Source of the DNA: Thalassospira sp. ER-Se-21-Dark
GTDB lineage: Bacteria; Pseudomonadota; Alphaproteobacteria; Rhodospirillales; Thalassospiraceae
NCBI RefSeq assembly: GCF_017922435.1
Contig: NZ_VDEZ01000001.1
Location: 1,116,001 to 1,180,000 of the forward strand
Length of the DNA: 64,000 bases
Direction of reading: 5' to 3'
The notes under the pieces were generated by a model that did not search any database, had not been told where the DNA came from, and saw only the letters and a list, made by a program, of their open reading frames with translations. A program made the translations under genes and the position numbers. Shown one piece after another: positions 1-9,698 of this stretch (within the stretch, counting starts at the first letter, position 1; each line of letters starts with the position of its first letter).

Positions 1-27
1 GCACCGCCACGGGGAGAATGGCGGTGC
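1..27. terminator. Inverted repeat, possible terminator at window edge
   Basis: An 8-bp perfect inverted repeat (GCACCGCC / GGCGGTGC) encloses an 11-nt loop. It lies just downstream of the minus-strand gene ending at 100 and could terminate it, but the bases that would form a U-tract on that strand fall outside the window. No gene is visible between this hairpin and position 100. Confidence 0.35.
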
Positions 28-99
28 CGCCTTCGCATTAAACGCTAGACGTTGAGGGATATGATGAAAAAGCGTGAAGCGAAGGAGTGGTTATAAGCT

Positions 100-579
100 T
101 CAGGAAGCGCGGCGTTCCAGTGACTGACGCGGCATTTCACAGGCAACAAGACCTGGTGTCGGCAACATCATCTGTACCGAAAGTGCCATGCCAAGGTCGC
201 GGTGATCGCGTTTGGCATCGAGGAAATGCTCCGACCAGCTGCCGTCACGGTTGGCTGACAGAAACGCACAACGCAGCATCGAAAAACGGCTTGATCCATG
301 GCAGTTATGTTCGCCAGTCACCTGGGCAAGCCAGCCGGCAATTGCGTCATGGGCAGCCTGATCAAGGATGTCCTGCATGCTGGCCCGATCACTGGCTGCA
401 ATGCTGTCTTCGGCAAGCGCATCGCGAAGGGCGTTGATCATGCGCTGACTGGCCTGCGGAGAGTTGACACTAAATGAACGCAACCACGCACGTGCCGTGT
501 CTTCGATCAAACGCGTCATCGCAGCCGATTCAAACGCGGCATAGGTGAAACCCTTTGATGCAATGGTCATGTCAGTCAT
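100..579 (-). CDS. Hypothetical protein, 159 aa
   Basis: I do not recognise a family. The product is soluble-looking, with no signal peptide or membrane segment, and is mostly helical in character with Ala, Arg and Ser enriched. The frame opens upstream at 606, but I chose the ATG at 579 because a GGAGGG ribosome site (588-593) sits nine bases before it. The start of opgH's 3' neighbourhood lies 137 bp away, so it is probably its own transcript or the tail of the opgGH unit on the same strand. Downstream is a hairpin at 1-27. The reverse frame at 87-437 is treated as an antisense shadow because it lacks a ribosome site. Confidence 0.6.
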   Translation of the reverse strand: MTDMTIASKGFTYAAFESAAMTRLIEDTARAWLRSFSVNSPQASQRMINALRDALAEDSIAASDRASMQDILDQAAHDAIAGWLAQVTGEHNCHGSSRFSMLRCAFLSANRDGSWSEHFLDAKRDHRDLGMALSVQMMLPTPGLVACEMPRQSLERRAS

Positions 580-716
580 TCGTCTGGCCCTCCGGGCGGT
601 GAACAATCAGCGGGACTTAACGCTTCGTTAAGAATGAATATCGCTGAAAAAAAGCGGGATAATTTGCTCGAATCTGGGCGTTTTTGTGGCGTCGAGAAAC
701 TTTTGAAAACAAACCA

Positions 717-2834
717 CTAGCTTGCTGGCTTCGGACCTTCGGCCGTGATGTGATCGCGCCCTGCCATGATCTGATCAAGCGGCTTGACCGGCCAAGACAG
801 AATCAGAAGCTTTTCATCGCGCGTCAGGCTTTCAACGCCAAGCCGGGCAAGCTTTTCATAGATGATCCCGATTTCGATCGCGGTACGCGCATCCGGCTTG
901 CGCACCGGCAGAAGCGCGGAATGCAGTGCATTGGCGTAAGGATCTTCGATCAGGCGCAGCAGCCCGTCTTTGACATCGTCATCACCACTTTCGGCATTGA
1001 TCCGCACCAACGCGCGAAGCTCTTCGGGGCTGTCATATTCTTCGGGGGTCACAAAAAGCTTCATCCGACGCGCAGCCTTTCCGATGGCAAGGCTGCTGGA
1101 ATAATGGGTCAGCCATGGCGAAAGCACCAAACCGGCCAGAATGGGCGACAACCACCAGAAGAATGCCGTATCCACAAAAACAGCAATCGCGCCCCAGACC
1201 ACACCAATCACGATAATGGTGCGATGGGTTTTAAGTGCGGCCTTGAACGGTACCCCGGCATCGTCACGTTCCTGCGCGTCCCAGCCCACCTGATTACCGG
1301 TCAGGACCGAGAACACGAACTGGGAATGGAGCATCATCATGATCGGGGCCTGCAAGGCCGAATACAGGGTTTCAAGCAGGCCACTGGCCAATACCATTAC
1401 CCCGCCATACTGTTTGCGGTCGCGGCCAAGACACACCATCAGAATCGAGATGATCTTGGGCAGCACCAGCATGCCGATGGTAAAGATCAGCAACACCAGC
1501 ATTTCAAACGACCGATCCACCGGCCATTGTGGAAACATGGTGAACTGACCTGGAAAGAAGCTATAGGTCAGCTGGGTGTTCTGAAGGGTCGCGATTGTCG
1601 AACTTAGTAACAGCAACAACCACAGCGGCGATGATACAAAGCTCATCACGCCCATAAAGAAATGCAGACGGCTGAGCGGTTTAAAGCCCGGCGCAACCAT
1701 CAGGCGCGCATGTTGCATATTGCCCTGACACCAGCGCCGGTCACGGATCGCAAAATCAATCAGGTTGGGCGGCAATTCTTCCCAGCTGCCTTCAAGCTGC
1801 GGGATCAGCCAGCACCGCCAGCCTGCCTTGCGCATAAAGGCGGCTTCAACGAAATCATGACTCAGGATATGACCACCCATCGGCGGTTTGCCCGACAGAA
1901 CTGGCAGGCCACAGCATTCGATAAATGACTTGGTGCGAATGATCGCATTGTGGCCCCAATAGTTCGAGCTGCCCATGCACCAGAATGACAGACCCGCCGA
2001 CATGGTCGGACCATGCACGCGCGAAATGAATTGCAGGATGCGGGCAAACAGCGTCTGGCGACCGGTTGGCTGCGGCGGACTTTGAATGATCCCGGCATCC
2101 GGGTTATTTTCCATCAGATAGGCCATATTGACCATTGCCTCGCCCGACATGACGCTATCGGCGTCAAAGACGATCATGTGATCGTAATTGGCGGCATAGG
2201 TCTCGCAGAATTCCTTGAGGTTGCCGGACTTGCGTTCGGTGTTCTCTACCCGGCGGCGGAAGAAAATCTTGCCACGGGCATTCAGATCCGAGCAGGCCTT
2301 GGCCCACGCCATTTCCTCGGCAATCCAGATATCGGGATCGCGGGTATCCGACAGCACAAAGAAATGAAACGCATCAAGTTCGCCAGTCGCAGCGAGACTT
2401 TCATAGCTCGCGCGCAATCCGGCAAAGACGCGGTTGGGGTCTTCGTTATAGACCGGGATCACCACCACATTCTTGGATCGCAGGCGACCTTTGCGCGCAA
2501 TCGGCTTCAGGCGTTTGAGCGTGATGGCATCAAGTTTCAACCCGCGCAAAACCAGCCCGACAATCCCGGTAAAGAAGGACAACGAAATCCAGGCAAAGTT
2601 GATGGTAAAGAACGCCACAACCACCATCTCCATGATGGTCAGCTGATCCGCACCCAGAACATCGGTCATCAACCACGCCGCATAGGCAGTCGCCGCAATC
2701 GATGCCCCAAACAGGAAAATCCGCCGCGATCCGACACCGGGCCCGCGCAGTTTGACCGTCGGATCACAAAATGCGTCCTCTGATCGCTCTGCGGGTATGG
2801 TCCCTTTTGCGGGTGTATTGGCGGCTTCTGTCAT
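717..2834 (-). CDS. opgH: Glucans biosynthesis glucosyltransferase H
   Basis: OpgH (MdoH) is the inner-membrane family 2 glycosyltransferase that makes the glucose backbone of osmoregulated periplasmic glucans from UDP-glucose. In the 705-residue product I see N-terminal membrane segments (about 38-58 and 67-97). The cytoplasmic GT2 domain carries PVYNEDPN (127-134), the DAD metal site (D224, D226), an acidic residue in SHDF (D327) and the acceptor-side motif RRWCQGN (366-372). Several hydrophobic segments follow in the C-terminal half. Length is somewhat below the roughly 850 residues of the E. coli protein, mostly at the termini. It starts 55 bp after the opgG stop on the same strand, so the two form an operon in the usual order. 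Confidence 0.95.
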   Translation of the reverse strand: MTEAANTPAKGTIPAERSEDAFCDPTVKLRGPGVGSRRIFLFGASIAATAYAAWLMTDVLGADQLTIMEMVVVAFFTINFAWISLSFFTGIVGLVLRGLKLDAITLKRLKPIARKGRLRSKNVVVIPVYNEDPNRVFAGLRASYESLAATGELDAFHFFVLSDTRDPDIWIAEEMAWAKACSDLNARGKIFFRRRVENTERKSGNLKEFCETYAANYDHMIVFDADSVMSGEAMVNMAYLMENNPDAGIIQSPPQPTGRQTLFARILQFISRVHGPTMSAGLSFWCMGSSNYWGHNAIIRTKSFIECCGLPVLSGKPPMGGHILSHDFVEAAFMRKAGWRCWLIPQLEGSWEELPPNLIDFAIRDRRWCQGNMQHARLMVAPGFKPLSRLHFFMGVMSFVSSPLWLLLLLSSTIATLQNTQLTYSFFPGQFTMFPQWPVDRSFEMLVLLIFTIGMLVLPKIISILMVCLGRDRKQYGGVMVLASGLLETLYSALQAPIMMMLHSQFVFSVLTGNQVGWDAQERDDAGVPFKAALKTHRTIIVIGVVWGAIAVFVDTAFFWWLSPILAGLVLSPWLTHYSSSLAIGKAARRMKLFVTPEEYDSPEELRALVRINAESGDDDVKDGLLRLIEDPYANALHSALLPVRKPDARTAIEIGIIYEKLARLGVESLTRDEKLLILSWPVKPLDQIMAGRDHITAEGPKPAS

Positions 2835-2889
2835 CTGGCTCTTCTGGGGTTATCTGTTTCTGGCAATTGAGGCGCTTGATCCCGCAGGA

Positions 2890-4638
2890 TCAGAAGGCCC
2901 ACGGCATGGTCCAAGTCTCGCTCAGGACCTTGTTCTGATACAACAAGAAGACCCTGAGATTGCTTGATGTCGCATCCCCGGCATTGACCAGGTCAAAGAA
3001 CACACGCACGCCACCATTTTCCGGATCGGGCAGGATGCGGATGTTACGGACTTCACCCTTTGATGCGCTGATATCAGCCCGCAACTTATCGGCGTCCTTG
3101 ATGAAATAATCCAGATCACCACCGGCGAAGTTCAGCACAAAGCGCGTCCCGGACCGATCTTCATCACCTTGGCTGGCCGAACGCTGGATACGGGTATCGG
3201 TGGCCTGCGCCATGCCGTGCAAACCTGTGCCATCGCGGGTTGCGGTGACACTGTATTCGACCTGCATTTCGCCGCCGGCCGTCGGCTTGGTTTCGGGCAC
3301 CCAATAGGCAACGATATTGTCGTTGGTTTCCGACGGGCTCGGGATTTCGACCAGTTCGATATGGCCCTTGCCCCATTTGCCCTTCGGCATCACCCAATAA
3401 CCCGGCTGCTGATCAAAGCGTTTTTCCAGATCCTGGTAGTGATCGAAGTTGCGGTCACGCTGTAAAAGGCCAAAGCCGATGGGGTTTTCATCCAGGAACG
3501 AGCTCATCTGCAGGTGCTGGGGATTATCCAGCGGACGCCACAACCATTCACCGCGTCCATTATTGATCAAAAGCCCGTCGCTTGAATGGACTTCACCGCG
3601 ATAGTCATCAAAGAACCGGCGGCGCTGTTCGCCAAACAGGAACATGCCATTCAGCGGTGCTATGCCGATCTTCTCCACCCCGTCGCGGAAGAACAGGTGG
3701 GCCTTGATGTCGGCCCGGCTCCGGTTGCCGGGCGTGATATCAAACTGATAGGCACCGGTTATCCGTTCACTGTCGAGCAACGCGAACACGGTGATGGTAT
3801 TTGCGCCATCCTTTGGCTCGACAATCCAGAATTCACGAAAGACCGGAATTTCCTCGCCGGTTGGACCAGCAAGATCCACCGCAAGGCCGCGCGCCATCTG
3901 GCCGATTGATTGGCCCTGACCCTGAAGGCGGAAATAGGAAGCGCCGAGAAAACGGGTCAGCTCATCATTGCTGGTGACATCAGAAAGCGGATAACGGAGG
4001 CGGAACCCGGCATAGTTCTGCGTCGAGAAATCATTCCCCGACAGGCCAGTCTTGCCGAAATCAAACAGTCCGGCCGAGTACGGAATGACCTGAACTTCGC
4101 CGTCCCGCACCAGATTGATGGTTACCGGCACGTCATACATGGTGCCCGGATGAAACAGCTCCAGACTGAAATCGGTCTCGGCCGGATTAAAGAAGGCACG
4201 CTGCGACTTGAAGCGGATCTGTGCGTAATCTTCTGCGCTCAGGGCTGAAAGTGCCTCGGGCAGTTCGCGATGCGGATTAACGAACGGCTGTTTGGCAAGA
4301 TTGCGCGCAAGGTTGGTCACCATTGCCGGATCAAACATCACCGGCTTGGATACGTTTGGCTGTTTTTCGGCATCAGACACCGCATTCTCAACCGTATCTT
4401 CCGGCGATGCTGCAGTATCGGCCGTCTGTTCTGCCGGTGCATTTTGCCCAGAAGCTGGAACCGGCGCTGGAATTGGCGCAGACGCATTTTCCTCGGTACT
4501 CTGTGGGACAGGTGCCGGATCACTTTCCTGTGCATGGATGGCCGCAGGCCCGCCGATCATGATCAACGCGGACGCGGCAGCACCCAAAAGAACACGTCTG
4601 AGGGGCAGCTTGCTATGCTGCTGAAAATGTTGCGTCAT
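2890..4638 (-). CDS. opgG: Periplasmic glucan biosynthesis protein G
   Basis: OpgG (MdoG) is the periplasmic partner of OpgH needed to release or branch periplasmic glucans. The 582-residue product begins with a basic stretch and hydrophobic signal ending in AIHAQ, then has a Pro/Ala/Glu-rich linker of about 60 residues that the short enterobacterial protein lacks. The beta-rich OpgG domain follows (for example the YDVPVTINLV and FGLLQRDRNF stretches). The frame extends to a TTG at 4656, but the ATG at 4638 gives a normal signal peptide; neither start has a strong ribosome site. It is first in the opgGH operon. Over 230 bp separate it from the AraC gene that precedes it on the same strand, so it probably has its own promoter there. 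Confidence 0.93.
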   Translation of the reverse strand: MTQHFQQHSKLPLRRVLLGAAASALIMIGGPAAIHAQESDPAPVPQSTEENASAPIPAPVPASGQNAPAEQTADTAASPEDTVENAVSDAEKQPNVSKPVMFDPAMVTNLARNLAKQPFVNPHRELPEALSALSAEDYAQIRFKSQRAFFNPAETDFSLELFHPGTMYDVPVTINLVRDGEVQVIPYSAGLFDFGKTGLSGNDFSTQNYAGFRLRYPLSDVTSNDELTRFLGASYFRLQGQGQSIGQMARGLAVDLAGPTGEEIPVFREFWIVEPKDGANTITVFALLDSERITGAYQFDITPGNRSRADIKAHLFFRDGVEKIGIAPLNGMFLFGEQRRRFFDDYRGEVHSSDGLLINNGRGEWLWRPLDNPQHLQMSSFLDENPIGFGLLQRDRNFDHYQDLEKRFDQQPGYWVMPKGKWGKGHIELVEIPSPSETNDNIVAYWVPETKPTAGGEMQVEYSVTATRDGTGLHGMAQATDTRIQRSASQGDEDRSGTRFVLNFAGGDLDYFIKDADKLRADISASKGEVRNIRILPDPENGGVRVFFDLVNAGDATSSNLRVFLLYQNKVLSETWTMPWAF

Positions 4639-4874
4639 GCTCTTATATGCTACCAACCGTTGGATTTTTCCGAATTTATTGGTTGCTGTTGTGCACAGAA
4701 AACAGGGCAGGAATGTGTCGTCATCAGGGTAAGAATCCGCAAAGCCACAACCGATCAGTTGCCCGAAAGGATTGCTTTAATCCCGGACATGTCATTGGCA
4801 AAGCGTCATTTTTGCATGGGCAGCAACGGAAAAACGCTGCAAAGAACCGCTTGACGGAAACGCAAAACCGTTTG

Positions 4875-5771
4875 TCAAACCGCTGATTGAAACGCGCTGT
4901 TTTCCGCGCTGGAATCGGCGTGCAATTCACGTGGGGAAACCTTGTGGCGCTGCTGGATGGCACGTGCCAGTGCCGTTGTGCTGCGGTAACCGACTTGCCC
5001 CGCAACCGCTTGCAGTCTTTTGCCATCACGCAACAACCCAAACGCCAGATCAAGGCGAATGGTTTGCAGGAAATCACCGGGCGATGTGCCCAGCAAATCG
5101 CGAAACCGGGCAGCAAAGCTCGCCCGCGACATGCCGGCAATTTCGGCCTGTCGTTCAATCGACCAGTTTTCGCCGGGTTTCTGATGAAGTTCACCGACCA
5201 CGCGCGCAATCCGCGGATCGCGCATGGCCGCCAGAATGCCCGGACGGACAAGGTTCTTGGCCTGACAGTGACGCAACACCATCAACAACAGCAGATCAAC
5301 CAGAAGATTGATTGCCGTGCGTTGCCCGGGCTGCGCGCCCAGTGATTCCGAAAACAGCTGATTGGTGATGGCCTCAAGCCCGGGGAGTTCGTCAAAGGGC
5401 AAAAAAAGATATTCCGGCAAACCCAGTTTAGCGGGGCTCAAACCAATATCGGGGAAATCGAGATTGGCACAGACCATTGCTGCGCCACCTGCGGGAGTCT
5501 CGATATCGTGGGGCACCGGACATCCGAAAAGGACCACGCCGGGGCGATCCAGTCTCGCCTTTTCGCGCCCGTCAAAAATGACCCGCATCGTGCCACTTTG
5601 CAAAACATGCAGCATGCCTTGCTGTTGCGATGGCAGATCAGCTCGACCCTGATGATGACTGCTGCCGCAATGGGTTCCGGCAAAAATCACATCACCGCGC
5701 GGGTGATTTCCGGCAAACATATCAGACAGGACATCCTTCTCAGACGAATTGCGTGCTTCCTCAGACAACAA
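4875..5771 (-). CDS. AraC-family transcriptional regulator
   Basis: This 298-residue regulator has an N-terminal cupin-like sensing domain (about 25-190) of the type found in AraC regulators of the cupin_6 group. Two C-terminal helix-turn-helix motifs follow (about 205-285), including ERQAEIAGMSRASFAARFR and the second-helix stretch AVAGQVGYRSTTALARA. The start is a TTG at 5771, supported by GGAG seven bases upstream; the first ATG in frame is at 5720. It is divergent from the exported YHS-domain gene that begins at 5888, so it may control that gene, but this is inference from position only. The ligand is unknown. Confidence 0.85.
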   Translation of the reverse strand: MLSEEARNSSEKDVLSDMFAGNHPRGDVIFAGTHCGSSHHQGRADLPSQQQGMLHVLQSGTMRVIFDGREKARLDRPGVVLFGCPVPHDIETPAGGAAMVCANLDFPDIGLSPAKLGLPEYLFLPFDELPGLEAITNQLFSESLGAQPGQRTAINLLVDLLLLMVLRHCQAKNLVRPGILAAMRDPRIARVVGELHQKPGENWSIERQAEIAGMSRASFAARFRDLLGTSPGDFLQTIRLDLAFGLLRDGKRLQAVAGQVGYRSTTALARAIQQRHKVSPRELHADSSAENSAFQSAV

Positions 5772-5887
5772 GTCACTTCTCCGACGGTAGGCTGTTTACA
5801 GATTTCAAGACGTCCTCTTGATGAACCAGTTCCGTGATCGCCTGCCAGTAAAGACCCGGTGATCACCCCGTGAAGGAGATGAAAAAG

Positions 5888-6427
5888 ATGACCAAACGTT
5901 CCAGTTTCATGCGTTCCGCTGCCCTCGCCGCAGTCCTGGGTATTTCCGCAGTTGGCAGCATTGTCGCCATCAGCGCACCGGCATCGGCCGCACAGGAAGT
6001 CCACATTGTTGAAGGCTACGCCCTGCAGGGTTTTGACCCGGTTGCATACTTCACCGTCGGTGCCCCGACCCCGGGCAACTCCGAATTCAAGGCCGAGCAC
6101 GGCGGTGCGACCTATCGCTTTGCCAGCGCTGAAAACCGTGACCTGTTCAATGCCAACCCGGAAAAATACGCACCGCAGTATGGTGGGTTCTGTGCCTTTG
6201 GTGCGGCAATGGGTCGTAAATTCGGTGCCGATCCGCAGGCATGGCGCATCGTTGACAACAAGCTGTATCTGAACCTGAACAAGGAAATCCAGCAGCGCTG
6301 GATTGCCGATATCCCGGGCTTCATTCGCGGTGCTGACCACAACTGGGAAATCATCGAGCCGATCGAAGACGCCAAGCTGGCTGATGAGAAAATGGCCCCC
6401 AAAGGCCTGACCATCGGCGCACAATAA
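5888..6427 (+). CDS. Exported YHS-domain protein
   Basis: The 179-residue product has an N-terminal signal peptide (basic start, hydrophobic core, ending near ASAAQ), then a YHS domain. Recognisable residues are GFDPVAYF, the YRFAS segment, NPEKYAPQYGGFCAF and the following GRKF. YHS domains occur in metal-handling or metal-bound proteins; the role of this exported single-domain form is not established. Start choice: GAAGGAG at 5872-5878 overlaps the GTG and first ATG of the longer frame and sits correctly for the ATG at 5888. A strong terminator follows at 6488. It is divergent from an AraC regulator. Confidence 0.85.
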   Translation: MTKRSSFMRSAALAAVLGISAVGSIVAISAPASAAQEVHIVEGYALQGFDPVAYFTVGAPTPGNSEFKAEHGGATYRFASAENRDLFNANPEKYAPQYGGFCAFGAAMGRKFGADPQAWRIVDNKLYLNLNKEIQQRWIADIPGFIRGADHNWEIIEPIEDAKLADEKMAPKGLTIGAQ

Positions 6428-6487
6428 TCCCGGGCGCGGAATGCCCTGACCCGGGTTTCTCCCTGGCTCCCTGTTGCCCGGTATGAC

Positions 6488-6526
6488 AATGGCCGGCCCG
6501 ATGAACGGGCCGGCCATTTGTTTTTT
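6488..6526 (+). terminator. Rho-independent terminator after YHS gene
   Basis: A perfect 13-bp stem (6488-6500 with 6506-6518) with a 5-nt loop is followed by TGTTTTTT. It ends the plus-strand YHS transcript and separates it from the convergent glutamyltransferase-like operon, whose stop lies at 6545. Confidence 0.92.
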
Positions 6527-6544
6527 GATCTGTGAAAGCCGCGA

Positions 6545-8143
6545 TCAGTATCCGACCGCACAACCATCCTTGCGCGGGTCCGAACCCGCAACATACCCCG
6601 CATCGGTCTTGGCAATCAGCTGCGCGCCGCCAAATCCGAAGTTGGTGCTGTCAGGTGTTTCGACCTTGATCACATGACCCTTGGCCTTGAGTGCGTCGAT
6701 CACATCCGCCCCGACCGATGTTTCCACGGCAACATTCAGCCCCGAAAGTGCCTGCCAGCGTGGTGCATCGGCCGCTGTTTGCGGATCCTGCCCCCAAAGC
6801 TGGGTACGAAGCGTCATTTGCAGATGACCCTGTGCCTGCATCGGGCCGCCCATAACGCCAAAACTCATGACCGGATTGCCATCAAGGCCCATCAGGAATG
6901 CCGGGATGATTGTCTGGAACGGGCGTTTGCCGCCCTTGACCAGATTGGGATGGCCGTCTTTGAGGCTAAAGCCGTGACCACGGTTCTGCAGACTGATCGA
7001 GGTGCCCGGCACCACGACACCAGACCCAAAGCCCATATAGTTCGACTGGATGAACGACACCATCATGCCATTTTCGTCGGCCGTACTGACATAAACCGTG
7101 CCGCCATGTTTGGGCGCACCGGCCTTGAAGTCCTGCGCCTTGTTGGCATCAATCAGGGCCGCGCGCGATTTCAGATAATCATCAGACAGCAGATGCTCGA
7201 CCGTGATATCGGTCATGTAATCCAGGTCGGCGACATAGGCTTGCATGTCGGCAAAGGCCAGTTTCATGGCCTCGATCTCGAGATGAAGTGCCTCGACCGA
7301 GTCCGACTCATAATCGGTAATGTTGGTATGGCGCAAAATGCCCAGCGCGATCAGGGCCGAAATCCCCTGCCCGTTTGGCGGGATTTCATGCAGCTTCACA
7401 TTGCCAAAGCTTTGCGAAATCGTACCAACCCAATCGGCCTTGTGACTACCAAGGTCTTCTTCCGACAGGGCCGCACCATGTTCCTTGGCAAAGGCGGCAA
7501 TCTTGCTGGCCAGTTTGCCGCGATAGAAACTCTCGCCCTTGGTTTCAGCGATATCAATAAGGCTTTCGGCCGCGGCCTTGCTGACAAACAGCTCGCCCGC
7601 CTTTGGGGCCTTTCCGCCCGGAAGGAACGCCTCGGCAAAGCCAGGCTGCTTACCCAGCAAATCGCCGCCCTTTTCCCAAAGGGTGGCGATGATTGGCGAT
7701 ACGGCAAAGCCGCGGGTCGCGTATTCAATCGCCGGCTCGAACAGTTTTTCAAACGGCAATTTGCCGAACTTCTCGGAAATTTCATGCCAAGACGATACCG
7801 CACCCGGTGTGGTGACCGATTCCCAGCCCCGCTGTGGCATGGTGTCAGAACCGGCAAAGCGTTCCGGGTTCCAAGCCGCAGGCGCACGGCCCGATGCATT
7901 CAGACCATGCAGTTCCTTGCCATCCCAGATGATGGCATAGGCATCCGATCCAAGACCGTTGCCGGTGGGCTCAACCACGGTAAGTGCAATCGCAGATGCA
8001 AGTGCGGCATCGGCGGCATTACCACCGGCCCACAGCATGCGCAAACCTGCCTGGGCTGCAAGCGGCTGGGATGTTGAAACCATATTGCGCGCCAGCACCG
8101 GCGACCGGCGTGAGGCATAAAGCGCGTCGTGACGAAGTTTCAT
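6545..8143 (-). CDS. Gamma-glutamyltransferase family protein
   Basis: This is a 532-residue member of the N-terminal-nucleophile gamma-glutamyltransferase superfamily. The region GGTVYVSTADENG (347-359) aligns with the autoprocessing site of the family, making T349 the likely catalytic threonine. The early GGNAADAALASA and GNGLGSDA motifs and the late GFGSGV and GGPMQAQGH motifs also fit. There is no signal peptide, so it should be cytoplasmic, unlike classical periplasmic GGT. Cytoplasmic family members include the oxamate amidohydrolase HpxW, so an amidohydrolase role is possible. It starts 17 bp after tctA and is the last gene of the tctCBA operon, suggesting that it acts on the imported compound. 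Confidence 0.85.
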   Translation of the reverse strand: MKLRHDALYASRRSPVLARNMVSTSQPLAAQAGLRMLWAGGNAADAALASAIALTVVEPTGNGLGSDAYAIIWDGKELHGLNASGRAPAAWNPERFAGSDTMPQRGWESVTTPGAVSSWHEISEKFGKLPFEKLFEPAIEYATRGFAVSPIIATLWEKGGDLLGKQPGFAEAFLPGGKAPKAGELFVSKAAAESLIDIAETKGESFYRGKLASKIAAFAKEHGAALSEEDLGSHKADWVGTISQSFGNVKLHEIPPNGQGISALIALGILRHTNITDYESDSVEALHLEIEAMKLAFADMQAYVADLDYMTDITVEHLLSDDYLKSRAALIDANKAQDFKAGAPKHGGTVYVSTADENGMMVSFIQSNYMGFGSGVVVPGTSISLQNRGHGFSLKDGHPNLVKGGKRPFQTIIPAFLMGLDGNPVMSFGVMGGPMQAQGHLQMTLRTQLWGQDPQTAADAPRWQALSGLNVAVETSVGADVIDALKAKGHVIKVETPDSTNFGFGGAQLIAKTDAGYVAGSDPRKDGCAVGY

Positions 8144-8159
8144 GGAAGTCTCCTAATCC

Positions 8160-9683
8160 TTAATCGCCGTCTTGTTCATCGGTGGCAGGACGGTCTTTTT
8201 TGCGCATCTTCAGCACCGAACGGACACTGAAGATGACTGAAAGAAGGGCGGCCGCCAGCAGAATGGCGGAGATCGGACGGGTAAAGAACACCGTCCAGTC
8301 ACCGTCACTCATCAGCGCGCGGCGCAGGTTGGTTTCGGCAATCGGTCCCAGAATGACACCCAGCACCAGCGGCGCCAGCGGATAATCAAGCGACTTCAAT
8401 CCATAGCCGACAAGTCCAATCGCACCGAGCAGATAAAGATCCGTCACCCGGTTATTGAGCGCAAAGGCCCCGATCACACAACAGATCATGACAGTCGGCA
8501 CGATGAACTGTTTGGGAATGTCGGTCACGCGCAGGAACAAACGCATCGACAGCACGCAAACCACCAGCATCATGAGCGACGCCACAACCATGGCAACGAA
8601 CATGCCATAGGCCAGATCGGCATTGTCCATGATCAGACGCGGACCCACCGATATGCCATGCACCATAAGGGCCGCCATCAGAATGGCATCCACCGCCGAT
8701 CCCGGAATACCCAGCGCAATCATCGGAATAAGACCACCACCGGCCGTGGCAGAGTTCCCGGCCTCGGACGCAATCACGCCATCGGGGTTGCCCTTCCCGA
8801 ATTCATCGGGATTTTTGGAACTTCGCTTGGCCTGATCATAGGCCAGAAGGTTCGCGATTGAGCCGCCTGCACCCGGAAGAGCACCGATAAACACACCAAT
8901 AAGTGATGAACGCACCAGATTGACCGGATGCATCAGAACTTCACGCATGACCGCCCAGGTCTTGAATTCGATGACATCGGGAATAAGCGCATCACTGCCC
9001 TTGCCTTTGCCGTGATCCTCAACTTCGCTCATCAACTGGCTGATGGCAAAAATACCGATCAGGACAACAAGAAACGGCAGGCCCGGCATCAAAAGATCAC
9101 TGTCAAAGGTCAGACGCGGGCGACCCATCATCGGATCCGGGCCGATGGTCGCAAGGCCCAGACCAATCACCCCGGCAATCAAACCGCGCATCAGCGAATT
9201 GCCCACAAGGCTTGCGACAATGGTCAGCGCAAACACGATCAAAGAGAAATATTCCCAGGGCCCCAGTTTGACCGCCAAAAGCGCCAGCGGCGGGGCAGCG
9301 ACAATCAGAACAATGGTGGAAATAACCGTCCCGAAGAACGATGACCACACACCAAGCGAAAGCGCACGTCCCGGTTCTCCGCCGCGCGCCATCGGATAGG
9401 CATCAAACGTGGTTGCGACTGAACTTGGTGTACCGGGAATCCCCAGAAGGGCTGCACTGATCAGCCCGCCGGTATAGCCGCCGACATAAACCGACAACAT
9501 CACCGAAACACCTTGCAATGGATTCATCGCAAAGGTCAGTGGCAAGGTAAGGATAATCGCCATTGTCACGGTAAAGCCCGGAATGGCGGCTGCCACGATC
9601 CCGGCAATTGAACCGATCAGCATGTAGATCAAGGTGTCAAAGGCGAACACCTGATGGGCACCGGAAATAAATGCGTCCAACAT
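8160..9683 (-). CDS. tctA: Tripartite tricarboxylate transporter permease TctA
   Basis: TctA is the large membrane subunit of a tripartite tricarboxylate transporter, a binding-protein-dependent secondary importer. The 507-residue product is hydrophobic throughout, with about a dozen membrane segments. It has the family hallmarks IPGFTVTMAIILTLPLTF near the N-terminus, GIPGTPSSVAT around residue 81, and GALPGAGGSIANLLAYDQ in the second half. It follows tctB after 15 bp and precedes the glutamyltransferase-like gene. The substrate cannot be read from sequence: the family moves many carboxylates besides citrate. Confidence 0.94.
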   Translation of the reverse strand: MLDAFISGAHQVFAFDTLIYMLIGSIAGIVAAAIPGFTVTMAIILTLPLTFAMNPLQGVSVMLSVYVGGYTGGLISAALLGIPGTPSSVATTFDAYPMARGGEPGRALSLGVWSSFFGTVISTIVLIVAAPPLALLAVKLGPWEYFSLIVFALTIVASLVGNSLMRGLIAGVIGLGLATIGPDPMMGRPRLTFDSDLLMPGLPFLVVLIGIFAISQLMSEVEDHGKGKGSDALIPDVIEFKTWAVMREVLMHPVNLVRSSLIGVFIGALPGAGGSIANLLAYDQAKRSSKNPDEFGKGNPDGVIASEAGNSATAGGGLIPMIALGIPGSAVDAILMAALMVHGISVGPRLIMDNADLAYGMFVAMVVASLMMLVVCVLSMRLFLRVTDIPKQFIVPTVMICCVIGAFALNNRVTDLYLLGAIGLVGYGLKSLDYPLAPLVLGVILGPIAETNLRRALMSDGDWTVFFTRPISAILLAAALLSVIFSVRSVLKMRKKDRPATDEQDGD

Positions 9684-9698
9684 GATCGTAAACTTTAC

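Noticed and set aside
684..1607. Long plus-strand frame antisense to opgH
   Set aside because: It has no ribosome site and mirrors the codon bias of opgH; the GT2 motifs are on the other strand.
6674..8077. A 467-codon plus-strand frame opposite the GGT-like gene
   Set aside because: No ribosome site and no recognisable domain; it is a shadow.
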